Below, piece by piece: positions 1 through 6,956 of a stretch of 26,963 bases of DNA. The notes under the pieces are model-generated. The model saw only the letters and a list, made by a program, of their open reading frames with translations. It searched no databases and had not been told where the DNA came from. Within the stretch, counting starts at the first letter, position 1, and each line of letters opens with the position of its first letter. Source of the DNA: DIGJ01 sp036658435 (GTDB lineage Bacteria; Bacillota; Clostridia; Lachnospirales; Lachnospiraceae); NCBI GenBank assembly GCA_036658435.1, contig JAVXEO010000027.1, positions 1 through 26,963 on the forward strand. The letters run 5' to 3'. Position numbers and translations under genes: made by a program.

Positions 1-1
1 T

Positions 2-307
2 ATACCTTTAAAACAGAAAATGACCCCCTATGAAGCAGAAGGCAGGCCCGGGAAATTAATCCCATTCACAGAAAGTGCAGGATATATAGCAAAAGGATTT
101 CTTTTCTTATATCCACCGGGAATACCCATTGTGGTGCCGGGAGAAGTTATAACCAAAGAACTTGTGAATGCCGTAAGGTGGTACGAAGTAAATGAACTTT
201 CTGTAAAAGGATTTTCGCAGGATAAGATAGAGAAACATATTTTAGTAATAGATGAAAAAGAAACGACTGCATACAATGCACCGTCAGGAAGGCTGAAAAA
301 TGGGTAA
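2..307 (+). CDS. Orn/Lys/Arg decarboxylase, C-terminal end (5' truncated)
   Basis: Only the last 101 codons are inside the window; the frame is open back to position 2, so the gene begins upstream. The segment with the motifs EGRPGKLIP, TESAGYIAKG and YPPGIPIVVPGE is typical of the C-terminal domain of the fold-type I PLP-dependent Orn/Lys/Arg decarboxylases (YaaO/SpeA-like), which make polyamine precursors such as agmatine or cadaverine. The PLP-binding lysine and substrate pocket lie outside the window, so the substrate cannot be told. In B. subtilis yaaO is at the same place, at the head of the tmk-yaaQ-yaaR-holB cluster. The stop codon overlaps the start of the next gene by 8 bases, which suggests translational coupling. 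Confidence 0.88.
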   Translation: MPLKQKMTPYEAEGRPGKLIPFTESAGYIAKGFLFLYPPGIPIVVPGEVITKELVNAVRWYEVNELSVKGFSQDKIEKHILVIDEKETTAYNAPSGRLKNG

Positions 308-884
308 AATATTCACAGTTTTAGGAAAAAGTGCAACCGGAAAAGATACCATTTATAAAAGGCTGCTGGAAAATAAGGAACTTCACTTAAAAGAAGTAGT
401 AACCTATACCACAAGACCCATGCGCAGTGGGGAAAAAAATGGAGTGGAATATTTTTTTACAACGTTGGATGAACTAAGGGAATTAGAGAAAAAAGGAAAA
501 GTCATTGAACAGAAGTGCTTTCATACGGTATGTGGAGACTGGTATTACTATACAGTAAATGATGATCAGATTGATTTAGAACGGTCCAATTATTTGATGA
601 TTATTACAACTTTGGAACGTTACAAAAATACAAAAATATTTTATGGAGAGGATGTGGTAGTCCCCATTTATATTGAGGTGGAGACGGGATTGCGTTTGGA
701 ACGGGCTCTTGAACGGGAAAAACAACAAAGGGAGCCAAAATATCTGGAAATTTGCCGCCGCTTTCTTGCAGATGAGGAGGATTTTCCGGATGGAGAAATA
801 GCTCACCTAAAAATAGAAAAACGGTATCAGAATATAGACATGAATACCTGCTTAAATGAAATTATTGCAGATATACAGAAATAA
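300..884 (+). CDS. guanylate kinase-like nucleotide kinase (divergent)
   Basis: A 194-residue P-loop kinase of the guanylate kinase family. Residues 9-17 form the P-loop GKSATGKDT, and residues 37-53 carry the family signature TTRPxRxGExxGxxYFF, with R39, R42, E45 and Y51 where GMP-binding residues sit in the family. The second half is divergent: the family's LEIDVQGA-like stretch appears as an IITTLERYK segment, and a tryptophan-containing CGDWYYYT replaces the usual HGNYYGT. It overlaps the decarboxylase end by 8 bases and has an AGGAAGG-type ribosome site inside that gene. In B. subtilis this slot holds thymidylate kinase (tmk), so this is a different kinase in a conserved place. It may be a second, specialised paralogue rather than the housekeeping gmk; substrate unproven. 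Confidence 0.8.
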   Translation: MGKIFTVLGKSATGKDTIYKRLLENKELHLKEVVTYTTRPMRSGEKNGVEYFFTTLDELRELEKKGKVIEQKCFHTVCGDWYYYTVNDDQIDLERSNYLMIITTLERYKNTKIFYGEDVVVPIYIEVETGLRLERALEREKQQREPKYLEICRRFLADEEDFPDGEIAHLKIEKRYQNIDMNTCLNEIIADIQK

Positions 885-922
885 AAAAGTATGATATACT
901 AAAGGGTAGGAGTGATAAAGCC

Positions 923-1363
923 ATGGATATCAAAGTTAACCAAACCCAGCAAATGAATCAAATAGAGAAAACCCAGATGCTCCCAGAAGGTGATGGAAGC
1001 TTTAAGTTTACGTTAGTTAGTAATATTGAGGAGCAGGAACTCCAAGGAAGACTTTCTCTTATGATGGAAGAAATCACCATACAAGGAAAGAAGCTGGGAA
1101 AACATATGGATGTTCGAGATATGAGACATTATCGAGCGTTGATTAAAGACTTTATGAATGAAGTGGTAAATCGTTCCCATAAGTTTACACGGGAGAACTT
1201 TTTAGACCGGCGGGGGCGTCACCGAGTATATGGTATGGTAAAATTAGTAGACCAGACACTGGATGAACTTGCTACCGAATTATTAAAAGATGAAAGAGAC
1301 CATTTGCTTATTTTAAGCAAGATAGATGAAATCCGTGGAATGTTACTGGATATAATTACATAA
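923..1363 (+). CDS. yaaR: YaaR family protein (DUF327)
   Basis: A 146-residue mostly helical, soluble protein without signal peptide. The central part, with RALIKDFMNEVVNRSHKF followed by RRGRHRVYGMVKLVD and a C-terminal helix ending in RGMLLDIIT, matches the YaaR/DUF327 family of Firmicutes, whose biochemical role is not established. The ATG at 923 is preceded by AGGAG at about 908-912. It sits directly upstream of holB, as yaaR does in B. subtilis, with only 13 bases from its stop to the holB start. The assignment rests on both sequence and gene order. Confidence 0.85.
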   Translation: MDIKVNQTQQMNQIEKTQMLPEGDGSFKFTLVSNIEEQELQGRLSLMMEEITIQGKKLGKHMDVRDMRHYRALIKDFMNEVVNRSHKFTRENFLDRRGRHRVYGMVKLVDQTLDELATELLKDERDHLLILSKIDEIRGMLLDIIT

Positions 1364-1376
1364 GGAGGTGGATCAT

Positions 1377-2372
1377 ATGCCTGGTTTTAATGAGATCGTT
1401 GGCTATGAAGGAATAATACAACATTTACAGGCTGCCATTGAACAAAATAAAGTTTCTCATGCCTATATTATAAATGGAGAGACCGGTTCCGGTAAGAAAT
1501 TACTGGCTTCTGCTTTTGCACAGACATTACAGTGTGAGGAGAAGGGAAGTACACCATGCGGAAAGTGTAAGTCCTGTATTCAGGCGGAATCTTCCAATCA
1601 CCCGGATATTATGTGGATAACTCATGAAAAATATAGTATTGGCGTGGATGATATTCGAATCCAGATTAATAATGATATGGGAATTAAACCCTACAGCAGC
1701 CCTTATAAGATTTATATTGTAAACGAAGGGGACAAAATGACGGAGCAGGCACAGAATGCAATTTTAAAGACCATCGAAGAACCGCCTGACTATGGAATTA
1801 TTTTACTTCTTACCAACAATACCAGTCATATGCTTCCTACGATACTTTCCCGGTGTGTACGGTTGGATTTGAAGGCGTTAAAGGAAGAACAGATTGTATC
1901 CTTTTTAATGGAAAAATATAAACTTCCGGATTATGAAGCGAAAATAGCAGCACAGTTTTCTCAAGGAAATATGGGAAAAGCGATTCGCTATGGAACCTCC
2001 GGAGATTTTTTGCAAGTGAAAGAAGAAGTACTTCACGTACTCAAATACATGGATGAAATGGAAATTACCGAGATTATAGAATCCGTAAAGAAAATTGGTG
2101 AAAACAAATTACAGATTAATGATTGCATTGATTTTATGCAGTTATGGTATCGGGATGTTTTGATGTTAAAGGTGACCAACGATCCCAATACCTTATTATT
2201 TAAAGAGGAATATCGTTTTCTTTCACAGCAGGCAAAGCGCCGAGGCTATGAAGAGGTTGAAAATATAATGAGAGCCATGGATAAAGCAAAGACCAGACTG
2301 AATGCAAATGTTAACTTTGATCTTACCATGGAACTTATGCTACTTACATTAAAGGAGTGTCGTAATGATTAA
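1377..2372 (+). CDS. holB: DNA polymerase III delta' subunit
   Basis: Clamp-loader subunit of 331 residues that, with DnaX and HolA, loads the beta clamp. The Walker A-like loop GETGSGKK is at residues 34-41, a zinc module at C53, C61, C64 and C67, then a GDKMTEQAQNAILKTIEEPP segment (with one inserted stretch) typical of delta'/gamma proteins and a sensor-type SRC near LSRCVRL. I chose ATG 1377 because the ribosome site AAGGAGG (1362-1368) lies eight bases before it; a GTG at 1368 is also open but overlaps that site. It follows yaaR and its stop overlaps the ricT start by 8 bases. Confidence 0.93.
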   Translation: MPGFNEIVGYEGIIQHLQAAIEQNKVSHAYIINGETGSGKKLLASAFAQTLQCEEKGSTPCGKCKSCIQAESSNHPDIMWITHEKYSIGVDDIRIQINNDMGIKPYSSPYKIYIVNEGDKMTEQAQNAILKTIEEPPDYGIILLLTNNTSHMLPTILSRCVRLDLKALKEEQIVSFLMEKYKLPDYEAKIAAQFSQGNMGKAIRYGTSGDFLQVKEEVLHVLKYMDEMEITEIIESVKKIGENKLQINDCIDFMQLWYRDVLMLKVTNDPNTLLFKEEYRFLSQQAKRRGYEEVENIMRAMDKAKTRLNANVNFDLTMELMLLTLKECRND

Positions 2373-3279
2373 AGTGATAGGAGTTCGTTTTCGAAAGGCA
2401 GGAAAGGTTTATTTTTTTGATCCTGCAGGTTATGAAATCAAGATAGGGGATAACGTGATTGTAGAAACGGCTCGGGGAATTGAATATGGACGTGTCGTGC
2501 TTGGAATAAAAGAAGTAGAAGAAGAGAAAGTAATTCAGCCATTAAAAGCAGTTATTCGAATAGCAGTAAAAGAAGATGATGCCATTGAAAAGACAAACAA
2601 GGAAAAGGAAAAAACGGCATTTAAAATCTGCTTAGAGAAAATTGAAAAACATGGATTGGAAATGAAGCTGATTGATGCAGAATATACATTTGATAACAAT
2701 AAGGTTCTATTTTATTTTACGGCAGATGGAAGAATTGATTTTCGTGAATTAGTAAAAGATTTAGCTTCTGTATTTAAAACCAGAATCGAGCTTCGTCAAA
2801 TCGGAGTGAGGGATGAAACCAAGATTATGGGTGGAATTGGAATTTGTGGAAGACCATTATGTTGTCATACGCATTTGTCGGAGTTTGCACCGGTATCCAT
2901 TAAGATGGCAAAAGAACAGAACCTATCCTTAAATCCAACAAAGATTTCAGGCGTTTGCGGACGTTTGATGTGCTGCCTTAAGAATGAAGAAGAAGCCTAT
3001 GAGGACTTAAATAGCAAATTACCCAGCATTGGTGATACCGTTACCACAGCGGAAGGATTAAAGGGTGAGGTACAGAGTGTAAGCGTACTAAAACAGCTGG
3101 TTAAGGTGATAGTAACCATGGAAAATGATGAAAAAGAAGTGCATGAATATAAGGTGGAAACTCTTAAATTTAAACCAAGAAAACGGGAACGCAAGATGTC
3201 ACCGGAAGAACTGAAGGCTATTCGAGCACTGGAAGCATTGGAAAAATCGGAAGGAAAATCCAAACTGGATGATGAATGA
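2365..3279 (+). CDS. ricT: RicT/YaaT, PSP1-domain regulatory iron-sulfur protein
   Basis: A 304-residue PSP1 C-terminal-domain protein. In B. subtilis RicT (YaaT) works with RicA and RicF to promote mRNA maturation by RNase Y and to speed Spo0A phosphorylation, and the complex binds Fe-S clusters. The cysteine clusters expected here are visible: C161 with C166-C167 (CGRPLCC) and C198 with C203-C204 (CGRLMCC), flanked by GIGICGR and SGVCGR. The C-terminal 70 residues after the PSP1 core are charged. It overlaps holB upstream and trmN6 downstream (11 bases), so translation is probably coupled. YabA, which separates yaaT and yabB in B. subtilis, is missing here. Confidence 0.92.
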   Translation: MIKVIGVRFRKAGKVYFFDPAGYEIKIGDNVIVETARGIEYGRVVLGIKEVEEEKVIQPLKAVIRIAVKEDDAIEKTNKEKEKTAFKICLEKIEKHGLEMKLIDAEYTFDNNKVLFYFTADGRIDFRELVKDLASVFKTRIELRQIGVRDETKIMGGIGICGRPLCCHTHLSEFAPVSIKMAKEQNLSLNPTKISGVCGRLMCCLKNEEEAYEDLNSKLPSIGDTVTTAEGLKGEVQSVSVLKQLVKVIVTMENDEKEVHEYKVETLKFKPRKRERKMSPEELKAIRALEALEKSEGKSKLDDE

Positions 3280-4015
3280 GAAGGATTATTTGAAACCGGG
3301 AGAACGATTTGATGACTTACAGAGAAATCACTGTAAAATCATACAAAATCCGGAGAAGTTTTGTTTTGGAATGGATGCGGTGCTGCTTTCTGAATTTGCA
3401 CGGGTAAAAAAAGGAGAAACGGTTCTGGATCTGGGAACCGGAACCGGAATTATTCCCATTCTTTTAGAAGCAAAGACACAGGGAAAAGAGTTTTTTGCTT
3501 TAGAGATTCAGGAAGAAAGTGCAGATATGGCAAGACGCAGTGTCCTTGTAAATGGACAACAGGAAAAGATAAAAATAATAGATGGAGATATTAAGGAAGC
3601 CTCTCGGATTTTTGGTGCGGCTTCTTTTGATGTAGTTACCACCAATCCGCCTTATATGACGGATCATCATGGACTAAAGAATCCGGACCTGCCAAAGGCA
3701 ATTGCCAGACATGAACTTTTGTGTTCTCTGGAAGATGTGATTCGGGAAGGTGCCAAAGTATTAAAGGAAAACGGCAGATTTTACATGGTACATCGCCCCT
3801 TTCGTCTGGTAGAAATTTTCGGCTTAATGACACAGTATCGGTTAGAGCCAAAGCGTATGCGCTTGGTGCATCCTTATGTGGACAGGGAACCTAATATGGT
3901 TTTGATAGAAGGGCTGAAAGGTGGAAATTCAAGAATTACAGTGGAACCACCTTTGATTGTATATACGGAACCCAATGTATACCATGAAGAAATATATAGA
4001 CTTTATGGATTTTAA
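3269..4015 (+). CDS. trmN6: tRNA1(Val) A37 N6-methyltransferase (TrmN6/YabB)
   Basis: A 248-residue class I SAM-dependent methyltransferase. Motif I reads LDLGTGTGIIP near residues 53-63 and the N6-adenine motif NPPY is at residues 126-129, followed by H-G and R-H-E residues (ARHELL) common in TrmN6. The family modifies A37 of tRNA1(Val) next to the anticodon. Two adjacent ATG codons (3269 and 3272) could start it; both overlap the ricT end. It lies between ricT and rsmI as yabB does in B. subtilis. The GIY-YIG gene yazA, found next in B. subtilis, is absent. Confidence 0.9.
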   Translation: MMNEKDYLKPGERFDDLQRNHCKIIQNPEKFCFGMDAVLLSEFARVKKGETVLDLGTGTGIIPILLEAKTQGKEFFALEIQEESADMARRSVLVNGQQEKIKIIDGDIKEASRIFGAASFDVVTTNPPYMTDHHGLKNPDLPKAIARHELLCSLEDVIREGAKVLKENGRFYMVHRPFRLVEIFGLMTQYRLEPKRMRLVHPYVDREPNMVLIEGLKGGNSRITVEPPLIVYTEPNVYHEEIYRLYGF

Positions 4016-4025
4016 GAGGAAGAGC

Positions 4026-4883
4026 ATGGTGATTAGTATGGCAGGAAAATTATATTTGTGTGCAACACCAATTGGTAATTTAGAAGATATTACATTTCGC
4101 GTTTTGAATACATTAAAAGAAGTAGATTTAATTGCCGCAGAAGATACAAGGCATAGTATCAAGCTTTTGAATCATTTTGATATTAAAACACCAATGACAA
4201 GCTATCATGAGTTTAATAAGATTGATAAGGCAAAATATCTGGTGGAAAAGATGCGGGAGGGAACCCATCTTGCATTGATTACGGATGCCGGAACTCCAGG
4301 AATTTCAGATCCGGGAGAAGAACTTGTAAAACAGGCATATGAAGCAGGAATTGAAGTGACGTCGCTTCCAGGACCGGCAGCGTGTATTACAGCCTTGACG
4401 TTGTCTGGACTTTCTACACGGAGATTTGCATTTGAAGCTTTTTTACCTTCGGATAAAAAAGAAAAACAAAAAATATTGAAGGAACTGAAAACAGAAACAA
4501 GGACTATAATTCTTTATGAGGCACCCCATCGTTTGGTACGTACACTGGAAGAGCTAAGGGAGGCACTTGGAAATCGAAAAATGACCTTGCTTCGTGAGTT
4601 GACGAAGAAACACGAGACGGTATTCCAAACAACGATTTCAGATTTGCTTGCCTATTATGCAGAGATCGATCCCCGTGGAGAATGTGTACTGTTAATAGAA
4701 GGAGTCAGCTTTTTTGATTTGGAAGAGAAAGAGAAATTGCAATGGGAGAAAATGACCTTAAAAGAGCATATGAATTTTTATTTGGAACAGGGCGATGATA
4801 AAAAAGAGGCCATGAAACAAGTAGCGAAGAATCGCGGACTTTCCAAAAGAGAAGTCTATAAGCAATTATTGGAGGATGCATGA
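4026..4883 (+). CDS. rsmI: 16S rRNA C1402 2'-O-methyltransferase RsmI
   Basis: A 285-residue tetrapyrrole-methylase-fold enzyme that methylates the ribose of C1402 in the 16S rRNA decoding centre. Family motifs in order: TPIGNLEDIT at the N-terminus, AEDTRHS, ITDAGTPGISDPGE, LPGPAA, a FEAFLPSDKKEK block, YEAPHR and RELTKKHE, then GECVLLIEG and a C-terminal helical extension ending KREVYKQLLEDA. I place the start at ATG 4026, after GAGGAAGAG just downstream of the trmN6 stop; ATG 4038 gives the MAGKLYL start more usual for the family and cannot be excluded. An open frame back to 3957 overlaps trmN6 and has no ribosome site. It is the last gene before the terminator at 4941. Confidence 0.92.
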   Translation: MVISMAGKLYLCATPIGNLEDITFRVLNTLKEVDLIAAEDTRHSIKLLNHFDIKTPMTSYHEFNKIDKAKYLVEKMREGTHLALITDAGTPGISDPGEELVKQAYEAGIEVTSLPGPAACITALTLSGLSTRRFAFEAFLPSDKKEKQKILKELKTETRTIILYEAPHRLVRTLEELREALGNRKMTLLRELTKKHETVFQTTISDLLAYYAEIDPRGECVLLIEGVSFFDLEEKEKLQWEKMTLKEHMNFYLEQGDDKKEAMKQVAKNRGLSKREVYKQLLEDA

Positions 4884-4940
4884 CGAAAGGTCAGAAATGG
4901 TATGTTAGCTAAGAAAAATGGAAATTATAAAAACAAATAA

Positions 4941-4970
4941 AAAGAGAATGCGAGGGGGGCATTCTCTTTT
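4941..4970 (+). terminator. intrinsic terminator after rsmI, probably bidirectional
   Basis: A perfect 11-bp stem (AAAGAGAATGC at 4941-4951 with GCATTCTCTTT at 4959-4969) and a 7-base G-rich loop, followed by a short T run. The bases just upstream are A-rich (AAAACAAATAAA), which on the minus strand gives a T tract, so it can also end leftward transcription from the AbrB-type gene. Confidence 0.85.
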
Positions 4971-4979
4971 CTCGTATTT

Positions 4980-5014
4980 GCAAGTAAGAAGAGGGGAGTC
5001 CCTTACTTGCTTTT
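4980..5014 (+). terminator. second hairpin, possible backup terminator
   Basis: A 9-bp perfect stem, GCAAGTAAG at 4980-4988 with CTTACTTGC at 5002-5010, followed by TTTT. It lies only 10 bases after the first terminator. A third, AT-only inverted repeat (AGTATAAT / ATTATACT, 5032-5050) follows but has no T tract and may be nothing more than base composition. Confidence 0.5.
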
Positions 5015-5108
5015 ATAAAAATGAGAGGGGGAGTATAATTATATTATACTGATACAAAAGGCTTATTTCTAAAAATAAACGTTTGTAGTCGTATAAAGTA
5101 ATTAGCAA

Positions 5109-5366
5109 TTAATCTATGATGCCTGCAAGTTTAGCAAGCTGAACAATAGAGTCTTTAGAAACTTTTTTTCCACAAAAATCATATAATCCTTCGGTGTCTC
5201 CACTGAAGATATCGGCTGGCGCATATTTCCTAAGAATGATCCTATCTTCATCAACAAAGATTTCTAATGCGTCTCTGTCTTCAACTCCAAGAGTTCTTCT
5301 TAATTCGATTGGAAGAGTAATTCTACCAAGATCATCTAATTTTCTAACCATGCCAGTGCTTTTCAT
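5109..5366 (-). CDS. abrB: AbrB/SpoVT-type transition-state regulator
   Basis: An 85-residue protein on the minus strand. The N-terminal half (MKSTGMVRKLDDLGRITLP, then IELRRTLG, DALEIFVD and IILRKY) is almost identical in pattern to the DNA-binding swapped-hairpin domain of B. subtilis AbrB, which represses post-exponential genes. The C-terminal third differs, with a DFCGKKVSKDS segment. ATG 5366 is preceded on its strand by AAGGAG with 8-base spacing; the longer open frame up to 5432 is rejected. In B. subtilis abrB likewise lies reversed between yabC/rsmI and metS. Whether it is the true functional AbrB or one of the related Abh/SpoVT types cannot be fixed from 85 residues. Confidence 0.88.
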   Translation of the reverse strand: MKSTGMVRKLDDLGRITLPIELRRTLGVEDRDALEIFVDEDRIILRKYAPADIFSGDTEGLYDFCGKKVSKDSIVQLAKLAGIID

Positions 5367-5403
5367 TTGCAAGTCTCCTTTGTGTTCTCTTTGTTCTGTA
5401 TAT

Positions 5404-5432
5404 AAGATAACACAATAAAAACAGAGAAGCAA
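5404..5432 (-). promoter_or_regulatory. candidate promoter of the AbrB-type gene
   Basis: On the minus strand TTGCTT (5427-5432) and TATCTT (5404-5409) are separated by 17 bases, and a TG precedes the -10 element in the extended position. Each hexamer matches four of six consensus bases. It lies about 40 bases upstream of the start codon. Confidence 0.4.
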
Positions 5433-5433
5433 C

Positions 5434-5449
5434 GAAAATAATTATTTTC
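5434..5449. promoter_or_regulatory. 16-bp perfect palindrome upstream of the AbrB promoter
   Basis: GAAAATAATTATTTTC is a perfect 16-bp palindrome that begins one base upstream of the candidate -35 element. This is a usual place for an activator or repressor site. It is made mainly of A and T, so chance is possible; no regulator is assigned. Confidence 0.35.
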
Positions 5450-5743
5450 ATATAGCATAAAATTAATATGGAAAAATAATGAAATTTGAAAAAAATGTAA
5501 AATGCAGTCGAAAAATGAAAATATAAAAAAAGTAAAAACAAAAAAACACTAGAAAACATAAGGGTTTCAAATAATTCTTTAAGAGATACAAACCGACAAT
5601 TTTCCTGTTAAATTGCAAAAAATCAAGAATATTTCGAAAAATAGCACTAATTTAAGGAGAAGAGGAAAAAGAAAAAGAGTGCTAAATTAGAAAAATATTT
5701 ATATAGTAAGGATAAGGGAAACAATAGGAGCAGGATTCTATTT
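5450..5743. other. AT-rich intergenic region before spmA
   Basis: Together with the abrB promoter this makes a 377-base gap (5367-5743) without a gene. It is very rich in A on the plus strand. It contains a 7-bp inverted repeat TAGCACT (5642-5648) / AGTGCTA (5678-5684) and a 10-base direct repeat TGCTAAATTA (5680-5689, repeated over the spmA start at 5745-5754). The spmA promoter should lie here, but I see no convincing sigma-A pair and no clear sigma-E pair. No small ORF with a ribosome site was found. Confidence 0.5.
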
Positions 5744-6331
5744 ATGCTAAATTACTTATGGGCAGTTATGATATTTACCGGTATTTTATTTGGAGTAATA
5801 AATGGAAAAATAGATGCCGTTAGTCAGGCGGCATTGGATTCTTCTAAGGAGGCAGTGTCACTGTGCATTACTATGCTGGGAATTATGTCATTATGGATGG
5901 GACTTATGCAGGTTGCAAAGGCAGCCGGTTTGATCGAAGCATTAACAAAAAAAATGGTGCCTTTATTGAGATTTCTGTTTCCAAATATCCCCAAAGGGCA
6001 CATAGCCAACCAGTATATTGCGTCAAATATGATAGCCAATTTATTGGGACTTGGATGGGCAGCGACACCAATGGGGTTAAAAGCCATGAAGGAACTTTCA
6101 AAATTAAATAAGGGTTCAAAATTAGCCAGCGTAGATATGTGTACTTTTCTGATTGTAAATATTTCTTCACTGGAATTAATACCAATTAATATTATTGCCT
6201 ATCGAAGCCAGTATGGTTCCGTGAAACCGACACAGATTCTGGGAGCCGCCATCATTGCAACTTTTTTCTCGACTCTTGTGGGTATTATATTTGCAAAAAT
6301 AATGAGTGCAAAGCATTCTTCAAAAGCATGA
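5744..6331 (+). CDS. spmA: spore maturation protein A
   Basis: A 195-residue multi-pass membrane protein of the nucleoside-recognition (Gate) family; B. subtilis SpmA is about the same length. It has an N-terminal hydrophobic helix, a LGIMSLWMGLMQVAKAAGL segment, a loop with FPNIPKGH, an amphipathic NMIANLLGLGWAATPMGLKAM stretch (typical of SpmA) and C-terminal membrane helices. With SpmB it is needed for core dehydration of spores in Bacillus, with the transported molecule unknown. The start has a weak ribosome site (TAGGAGCAGGA). It is followed by spmB after 19 bases. This pair is evidence that the organism sporulates or descends from sporulators. Confidence 0.92.
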   Translation: MLNYLWAVMIFTGILFGVINGKIDAVSQAALDSSKEAVSLCITMLGIMSLWMGLMQVAKAAGLIEALTKKMVPLLRFLFPNIPKGHIANQYIASNMIANLLGLGWAATPMGLKAMKELSKLNKGSKLASVDMCTFLIVNISSLELIPINIIAYRSQYGSVKPTQILGAAIIATFFSTLVGIIFAKIMSAKHSSKA

Positions 6332-6350
6332 AAGGGAAAGGTTATAAACC

Positions 6351-6869
6351 ATGAAATTTTTAATTTATATTTCGGATTATATGATTCCTTTTCTTATATT
6401 TTATATAGTAGGATTCGGTATTTTGCAAAAAACGAATGTTTATGATGAATTTGTGGATGGAGCTAAAGAAGGATTAAAAACAGTAGCAGGGATTTTTCCT
6501 ACTTTAATTGGTTTAATGATGGCGGTTGGAATACTAAGAGCCTCGGGGGGGTTGGACATGGCAGCTATGGTACTGGAGCCACTAATGAAAATACTGCATT
6601 TTCCTTCGGAACTAATTCCTTTGGTTACGGTAAAAATGTTTTCTTCTTCAGCGGCCACCGGTCTTTTACTGGATGTATACAGACAGTATGGACCGGACTC
6701 TGATTTAGGAATGCTGGCTTCTATACTTATGAGCTGCTCCGAAACAATTTTTTATACCATGAGCGTTTACTTTTTAAGCGCAAAGGTGACGAAAACACGA
6801 TATACGATATTAGGAGCATTAGCAGCCACTTTTGCAGGAATAGCGGCAAGCGTTGTATTGATGGGATAA
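6351..6869 (+). CDS. spmB: spore maturation protein B
   Basis: A 172-residue membrane protein, second half of the spmAB pair; B. subtilis SpmB is of similar length. Seen in the sequence: an N-terminal membrane helix (YMIPFLIFYIVGFGIL), the conserved VYDEFVDGAKEGLKTVAGIFP segment (one stretch shown in part), PTLIGLMMAVGILRASG, and a last part with MSCSETIFYTMSVYF before a C-terminal helix. An AAAGG ribosome site precedes ATG 6351. Just after the stop is a 6-bp hairpin (6868-6886) without a T run, so read-through toward the chemoreceptor gene is possible. Confidence 0.92.
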   Translation: MKFLIYISDYMIPFLIFYIVGFGILQKTNVYDEFVDGAKEGLKTVAGIFPTLIGLMMAVGILRASGGLDMAAMVLEPLMKILHFPSELIPLVTVKMFSSSAATGLLLDVYRQYGPDSDLGMLASILMSCSETIFYTMSVYFLSAKVTKTRYTILGALAATFAGIAASVVLMG

Positions 6870-6884
6870 TGCCGAAATCAGGCA

Positions 6885-6913
6885 TTGCAAATAAAGGAAA
6901 TGAATGGTAAAAT
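6885..6913 (+). promoter_or_regulatory. candidate promoter of the chemoreceptor gene
   Basis: TTGCAA (6885-6890) and TAAAAT (6908-6913) with exactly 17 bases between them, and TGG just before the -10 element as in extended -10 promoters. It is 44 bases upstream of the chemoreceptor start. No sigma-D type (TAAA / GCCGATAT) pair was seen, although such promoters are common for chemotaxis genes. Confidence 0.5.
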
Positions 6914-6956
6914 ATACATAAATTGACAAGAAGGAAAGATAAAGAGGAGGATCATT

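Noticed and set aside
5032..5050. AGTATAAT/ATTATACT hairpin as terminator of the AbrB-type gene
   Set aside because: It consists almost wholly of A and T and has no T run on the minus strand; the bidirectional hairpin at 4941-4970 is a better terminator.
5500..5640. Spo0A boxes (GTCGAAAAA and TTCGAAAAA sequences)
   Set aside because: Each lacks part of the TGTCGAA core and such sequences are expected by chance in this A-rich region.
5641..5685. CIRCE-like element (TAGCACT / GAGTGCTAA) before spmA
   Set aside because: The right arm matches the HrcA/CIRCE half site fully, but the arms are about 27-29 bases apart instead of 9, the left arm has two mismatches, and no chaperone gene follows.
6868..6886. 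Terminator after spmB
   Set aside because: The hairpin AATGCC/GGCATT has only 6 bp and no T tract follows; it overlaps the -35 of the candidate chemoreceptor promoter.
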